35,156 nucleotides of DNA from Mailhella massiliensis. GTDB taxonomy: Bacteria > Desulfobacterota > Desulfovibrionia > Desulfovibrionales > Desulfovibrionaceae. The notes under the pieces were generated by a model. It saw only the letters and a list, made by a program, of their open reading frames with translations. It had not been told where the DNA came from and did no database searches. Where the stretch lies: contig NZ_DYZA01000075.1 of assembly GCF_020741395.1 (NCBI RefSeq), positions 1 through 35,156 on the forward strand. The letters are read 5' to 3'. Within the stretch, counting starts at the first letter, position 1. Each line of letters opens with the position of its first letter. The position numbers and the translations under genes are program-made. Shown here one piece after another: positions 30,988 to 35,156 of this stretch.

Positions 30988-32190
30988 ATGGAAGGCAACG
31001 AGCTTTTCCTCGCCTGCAGGGAGGCGGTACCCGAGGTTCTGAAACTTTCGGAACGGCTGGTGAACATGGATTCCGGCACCGACGATACGGCCGGGCTCAG
31101 GAGAAAGGCGGAAGTGCTTTCCTCCCTGTTCACGGAAGAAGGGGGAAGCGTGCGCCTCATGGAGACAGCTCCCCCTGTCCGGGATAAATGGAACCTTGCG
31201 GCCACGTTCCACGGTACGGGCAGGGCGCGCATCCTCATTCTCACCCATTACGACACTGTGTTTCCGGCGGGAGAAGCGGCCCGGAGGCCGTTTTTCGTGG
31301 AAGGAGAGCGGGCCTACGGCCCGGGTGTGGCCGACATGCAGACCTCCCTGTCCATGGTGCTCAAGGCCCTGCCCATGCTGCGCGGCCTTGAAGGCTGCGA
31401 CTATCATACGCTCACGGTGTTCTGCAACGCCGATGAGGAGGCGGGTTCCCGGGGCAGCCGGGATCAGATCACGGCCCTTGCGCGCAAGCACGACATAGCC
31501 CTCAACATGGAGCTGAGCGGAGCGGAGGGTAATCTCATCACGGTGAGCGGGCGCGGCATGGCCAACGGGAAACTGAGCGTGCGGGGCAGGGCGGCCCATT
31601 CTGCGGCCGAGCCTCCGGCAGGGGTGAACGCGGGGCTTGAGCTGGCCCATCAGTTACTTCAGCTTCGTTCCCTTTCAAGGCCGGAACTTCGCACGGCGGT
31701 AAACCCCACTGTGGGAAGTTTCGGCTCCCGACCCAACGTCATTCCCGACCATGCGGAAGCCCTGCTCAACATCCGCGTGGCGGATGCGGCGGAATTTGCC
31801 CGTGTGGAGCAGGATATCCGGGAGATCATCAGGAACAGGCTGTTTGCGGAAAGCGAAGTCTCCTTCGACATGGACATAGCCATTATGCCCTACGGCAACA
31901 ATCCCGTCACGCTGGACCTGGCCGAAAAGGTAAGGGCCATAGCCCGTGCGGAACTCGGTATGGAACTCGGCTATCGCCACGCCATAGGAGGCAACGACAC
32001 GAGCTTCAGCGCACAGGTATGCCCTTCGCTGGACGGGTTCGGCCCGGGCTGCGTGGCCATGCACACGGCGGAGGAATACCTGCCTGTGCCCACGGTGGCG
32101 CCGCGCCTGTACCTTCTCCTGCGCATGGTGCAGGAGGTATGCCGGGGCAATATGGTTCCCCTGAACAGAAACGGCCTCGAGGAGGCGTAG
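30988..32190 (+). CDS. M20-family metallopeptidase (carboxypeptidase G2-like amidohydrolase)
   Basis: M20 enzymes remove C-terminal amino acids or N-acyl groups using two zinc ions. The 400-residue protein has H87 and D89 in LTHYDTVFP, D116 in GPGVADMQ, the general base and ligand pair E150-E151 (NADEEAGS), E175 (NMELSGAEG) and the final ligand H359 (VAMHTAEEYLP). The dimerisation domain has H204 in GRAAHSAAEPPAGVNA. The usual KGG after GVADM is QTS, so the substrate pocket may differ. No signal peptide is present, so it acts in the cytoplasm. It lies between two TTT transporters and one base before tctB of the second, which suggests it hydrolyses an imported N-acyl or gamma-glutamyl-type compound. 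The upstream frame is open but unrelated; I placed the start at 30988. Confidence 0.9.
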   Translation: MEGNELFLACREAVPEVLKLSERLVNMDSGTDDTAGLRRKAEVLSSLFTEEGGSVRLMETAPPVRDKWNLAATFHGTGRARILILTHYDTVFPAGEAARRPFFVEGERAYGPGVADMQTSLSMVLKALPMLRGLEGCDYHTLTVFCNADEEAGSRGSRDQITALARKHDIALNMELSGAEGNLITVSGRGMANGKLSVRGRAAHSAAEPPAGVNAGLELAHQLLQLRSLSRPELRTAVNPTVGSFGSRPNVIPDHAEALLNIRVADAAEFARVEQDIREIIRNRLFAESEVSFDMDIAIMPYGNNPVTLDLAEKVRAIARAELGMELGYRHAIGGNDTSFSAQVCPSLDGFGPGCVAMHTAEEYLPVPTVAPRLYLLLRMVQEVCRGNMVPLNRNGLEEA

Positions 32191-32191
32191 C

Positions 32192-32638
32192 ATGAAGAAA
32201 GAGGATGTGATAAGCGGCGTTCTGCTCATGGGCCTGAGCGCGGTTCTCTATACGCAGACGCTGGTGGATCCCAGTGAGATCATGTTTGAAGACGATATTG
32301 ACCCCATGAAGTATCCGCGCCTGCTTATCCTGATTCTGGCAATTCTGGGCGCGCTTCTGGCCCTCAGAGGGTTGAAGCTGGAAAAAGTCGTCTCCTCCGT
32401 TCCCATCTTTTCCCGCCGCACCCTGGGCATCATGGCCGTGATGCTCGTCTACGCAGCCATATTCACCACGGTGGGATTTTTTGTTTCCAGCTTTATTGCA
32501 GGATTTGCCGTCGCCTTCATTATGGGCTGGCGCAGGCTGCCCATACTCGCGGCGGTGTGCGGCCTGTCCGTGGTGGTGATCTGGCTGCTCTTCACCTATA
32601 TCCTGCGTATTCCCCTGCCTGTGGGCACGCTGTTCTGA
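32192..32638 (+). CDS. tctB: TTT transporter small membrane subunit (TctB family), copy 2
   Basis: The 148-residue protein has four hydrophobic segments and the usual TctB layout: an N-terminal span (ISGVLLMGLSAVLYTQTL), an acidic loop with PMKYPRLLILILAILGALLAL, then two spans near the C-terminus. A proline-rich end (RIPLPVGTLF) is typical for TctB. Its ATG is one base after the M20 stop codon, so it is certainly in the same transcript. It is only distantly related to the first tctB in this window. Confidence 0.92.
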   Translation: MKKEDVISGVLLMGLSAVLYTQTLVDPSEIMFEDDIDPMKYPRLLILILAILGALLALRGLKLEKVVSSVPIFSRRTLGIMAVMLVYAAIFTTVGFFVSSFIAGFAVAFIMGWRRLPILAAVCGLSVVVIWLLFTYILRIPLPVGTLF

Positions 32639-32656
32639 TTTCCGGGAGCTTCTTGT

Positions 32657-34141
32657 ATGGACATGATATTTTCCGCCTTCGCCGAAGTGCTGAGCCCCTT
32701 CCCCCTGCTCATGAACCTCGTGGGCGTCATGGTGGGCATGATCATCGGCGCCCTGCCCGGCCTTGGTTCCGTGGTGGCCATATCCATCTGCCTGCCCTTC
32801 ACCTTCGGTATGCAGCCTCTTCAGGCCATGGCGCTTCTGCTCGGCGTGTACTGCGGCTCCACCTGCGGCGGCAGCATAGCCGCCGTGCTCATCAATACCC
32901 CCGGCACCCCGCAGTCGGCTGCGACCTCCATCGACGGCTATCCCCTGGCTCGTGCGGGCAAGGGCGGCGTGGCCATAGGCTGGGCGTTGGCCTCCTCCAT
33001 TTTCGGTGGCCTGTTCTCCTGCCTCGTGCTGTCTTTTGCCGCACCCTCCGTGGCCTCCTTCGCCCTTCGGTTCGGCCCTCTGGAAACTTTCGGCCTCATC
33101 CTCATGGGCCTGACCTGCATTTCCAGTGTGTCGGGTAAAAACCAGCTCAAGGGCCTTGCCGCAGGCGTCATAGGCTTGCTTCTGGCCTGCGTGGGCATGT
33201 CGCCCTTCACGCCGGATGCGCGCTTCACCTTCGGATTCTACGCCCTGGACGGCGGCATGGATACCGTGGCCGTCATTGTGGGCGTGTTCGCCATTTCCGA
33301 AGTCATAGACAGGGCGGAGCGCATGCTCCATGAGGAGCCGAGTTCCGTGGCCGCCTCCAGCGTGGTGAAGATGCCGCGCCTTGCCGATTATCGCGGGCGC
33401 TTCTGGCTGCTCATCAAATCCTCCATCATAGGCACTTTCATCGGTATCCTTCCGGGCACCGGGGCCACCACGGCCGCCTTCATAGCCTACGGTGAAGCGC
33501 AGCGCACCAGTCCCCGGCGCGACAGGTTCGGTACCGGCGAACCCGACAGCATCGTGGCCGCCGAATCCTCAAACAATGCCGTCACGGGCGGCGCGCTGGT
33601 ACCCTCCCTGGCCCTCGGTATTCCCGGCGACCCAGTCACCGCAATCATGCTGGCCACTTTCATCCTGCACGGCATCACGCCCGGCGTACGTCTCATGGTA
33701 GACAACCCCGGCATCGTCTACGGCATTTTTGTGGCCCTGGCCGTGGCGAACCTGCTCATGTGGCCTTGCTGCTGCGTGACTACGCGCATATTCAACTATC
33801 TGCTCAAAACCCCGGAACCCATACTCATGGGCCTCATTACGGTGCTCTGCGTGCTGGGTTCCTACGGTTCGCGCGGCAACATCAACGATGTTGCCGTCAC
33901 CATAGGCGCGGGTATCGCGGCGTATCTTCTGCGCCGCAGCGGCTTCCCCATGCCGCCCATCGTCATAGGCCTCGTGCTCGGCCAGCAGTTTGAGATGAGC
34001 ATAGGGCAGATGATGCTGTACAAGGCCGACCTCGGCTGGTGGGAATACGTTTCCGCCTCGCCCATAGCGCTCTGCCTGTTCGCCGTGACCGTGCTTATTC
34101 TCTGTATGCCGCTCCTGCGCCGCGCAAAGGCGCGAAGCTGA
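32657..34141 (+). CDS. tctA: TTT transporter large membrane subunit (TctA family), copy 2
   Basis: This is a second TctA protein (494 residues, about 11-12 spans). It has the duplicated motifs GALPGLGSVVAISICLPFTF (31-50) and GILPGTGATTAAFIAYGEAQ (about 261-280) and the segment YCGSTCGGSIAAVLINTPGT. It is clearly a separate lineage from copy 1, not a recent duplicate: only the motif positions align readily by eye. It begins 18 bp after tctB and ends 75 bp before tctC. Confidence 0.96.
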   Translation: MDMIFSAFAEVLSPFPLLMNLVGVMVGMIIGALPGLGSVVAISICLPFTFGMQPLQAMALLLGVYCGSTCGGSIAAVLINTPGTPQSAATSIDGYPLARAGKGGVAIGWALASSIFGGLFSCLVLSFAAPSVASFALRFGPLETFGLILMGLTCISSVSGKNQLKGLAAGVIGLLLACVGMSPFTPDARFTFGFYALDGGMDTVAVIVGVFAISEVIDRAERMLHEEPSSVAASSVVKMPRLADYRGRFWLLIKSSIIGTFIGILPGTGATTAAFIAYGEAQRTSPRRDRFGTGEPDSIVAAESSNNAVTGGALVPSLALGIPGDPVTAIMLATFILHGITPGVRLMVDNPGIVYGIFVALAVANLLMWPCCCVTTRIFNYLLKTPEPILMGLITVLCVLGSYGSRGNINDVAVTIGAGIAAYLLRRSGFPMPPIVIGLVLGQQFEMSIGQMMLYKADLGWWEYVSASPIALCLFAVTVLILCMPLLRRAKARS

Positions 34142-34216
34142 CTTCCGGCCGGGTAATCCCTTGCCCGTTCTCTGCGCCCTGCCGCGCAAAACCTCAACCT
34201 TTTCCAAGGAGAGAGT

Positions 34217-35156
34217 ATGAACCGTCTTTTCAAACGCCTTGGCCTGGCTTTCGCCTGTACGCTGCTCGTTGCCGGATCGGCCTTTGCCGCCTACCCTGAA
34301 CGCCCCATTACCATGATCGTGCCTTTCGGTGCGGGCGGTTCCAACGACCTGCCTGCTCGAGTGCTGGCCGGTATGATGGAAAAGAAGCTCGGCCAGCCCG
34401 TGGTGGTGCAGAACGTGGTGGGCGCGGGCGGCACCCAGGGGACCACCCAGATAGCCCAGGCCAAGCCCGACGGCTACACCATCGGCTTTGACCCCACCGG
34501 CGCGCTCTGCCTCCAGCCCCACATGAAGGAACTGCCCTACGGTGTGGACAGCTTCCAGTTCATCGGCATGGCCACGCAGCAGCCCGTGGTGCTCATGACC
34601 AGCAAGAAGGCCCCCTGGAAGAACATTGAGGAAATGGTGGAAATCGTGAAGAAGGCCCCGGGCAAGTACATCGTTGGCATTTCCGGCAAGGGCAATATGA
34701 GCCATGTGCCGGTGCTGGCCCTGGCCAAGCATTACGGGCTGAAGTTTCGCTATGTGCCCTACCGTTCCACGCCGGAAATCATGAAGGAAATGGCTGCCGA
34801 CCGTCTGCAGTTCCATGCCGACATGCCCGTGGCCCTTTCGCAGTATGAGGTGTACGGCCTTGTACAGTTCTCCGACAAGAAGGTGGACAACCTGCCCATG
34901 CCCAATTCCGCCGATATCGGCCTGAACAAGAACTTCATTATGTGGCAGGCCTGCATTGCGCCCAAGGGTATCCCTGCGGATATCGTGAAGGTTCTGGTGG
35001 ACACCATGCGCGAAGTGGTGAACAGCCCCGAATACGCCGAAGCCGTGCGCAAGCTCAGCATGAATCCCTGGTGGATGGAGCCTGAACAGGCCCAGGCCTT
35101 CTATGCCGAGGAATTCACTTCCTACGGTGAAGCTCTGAAGGAAGCTCTGGAGAAGT
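34217..35156 (+). CDS. tctC: TTT transporter binding protein (TctC family), copy 2, cut by window edge
   Basis: The frame is open from the ATG at 34217 (AAGGAGAG upstream) to the end of the window, giving 313 residues without a stop. Family length is about 320, so only a few residues are missing. The signal peptide is cleaved near residue 24 (SAFA|AYPE). The mature start YPERPITMIVPFGAGGSND and GAGGTQGTTQIAQAKPDGYT are TctC hallmarks. It differs greatly from the first tctC protein, so the two systems probably bind different ligands. It completes the order tctB-tctA-tctC behind the M20 gene. Confidence 0.94.
   Translation, partial: MNRLFKRLGLAFACTLLVAGSAFAAYPERPITMIVPFGAGGSNDLPARVLAGMMEKKLGQPVVVQNVVGAGGTQGTTQIAQAKPDGYTIGFDPTGALCLQPHMKELPYGVDSFQFIGMATQQPVVLMTSKKAPWKNIEEMVEIVKKAPGKYIVGISGKGNMSHVPVLALAKHYGLKFRYVPYRSTPEIMKEMAADRLQFHADMPVALSQYEVYGLVQFSDKKVDNLPMPNSADIGLNKNFIMWQACIAPKGIPADIVKVLVDTMREVVNSPEYAEAVRKLSMNPWWMEPEQAQAFYAEEFTSYGEALKEALEK

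Noticed and set aside
1..35156. CRISPR arrays, insertion sequences or rRNA genes
   Set aside because: No regularly spaced repeats, transposase genes with terminal repeats, or rRNA sequence were seen.

Overview
The window is GC-rich chromosomal DNA from a Gram-negative bacterium. A Desulfovibrionaceae host is the best guess, possibly a gut lineage such as Bilophila or Mailhella. The reasons are a urea channel of the type known from Desulfovibrio, an AICAR formyltransferase without its usual cyclohydrolase half, tolB-pal, and two tripartite tricarboxylate transporters (TTT). This placement rests on recognised protein character, not on a search.

Layout. Positions 1-7141 hold housekeeping genes: an AT-richer small membrane protein gene overlapping mutM, a small unknown gene on the minus strand, the AICAR formyltransferase, an RNase II-family exonuclease, and an M23 lipoprotein with a lysine-rich tail. 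Positions 7142-16725 hold a complete urease operon (ureA, B, C, E, F, G, D), then a urea channel, an Amt ammonium channel, two CrcB/Fluc fluoride channel genes and a GIY-YIG protein. All active-site residues of UreC are present, so urea uptake, hydrolysis and ammonium transport are encoded together. No nickel importer is visible. Positions 16726-19010 hold tolB, pal and a tRNA-Pro(TGG), each with clear signals. Positions 19011-21244 are sparse: a minus-strand pair (small ferredoxin and NapH-like membrane iron-sulfur protein) and a 0.9 kb stretch with no recognisable gene. A universal stress protein follows.

Positions 22114-35156 look like a metabolic locus. On the minus strand lie an OsmC-family protein, an aspartate dehydrogenase-like enzyme, RidA, a second OsmC-family protein, a GntR/FCD regulator and a YbaK-family deacylase. 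On the plus strand lie a threonine synthase-like PLP enzyme, a first TTT transporter (C-A-B), an M20 metallopeptidase, and a second TTT transporter in mirror order (B-A-C, the last gene cut by the window edge). Repeated GTCGAC sites occur before the PLP-enzyme gene and before the second osmC gene. They suggest that the GntR protein controls both arms. My inference is uptake and breakdown of an acidic, possibly N-acylated, amino acid. PLP chemistry would release an enamine or imine handled by RidA, and the dehydrogenase would handle an aspartate-like compound. The substrate is unknown.

Many long open frames opposite or overlapping these genes are by-products of high GC and were left out.
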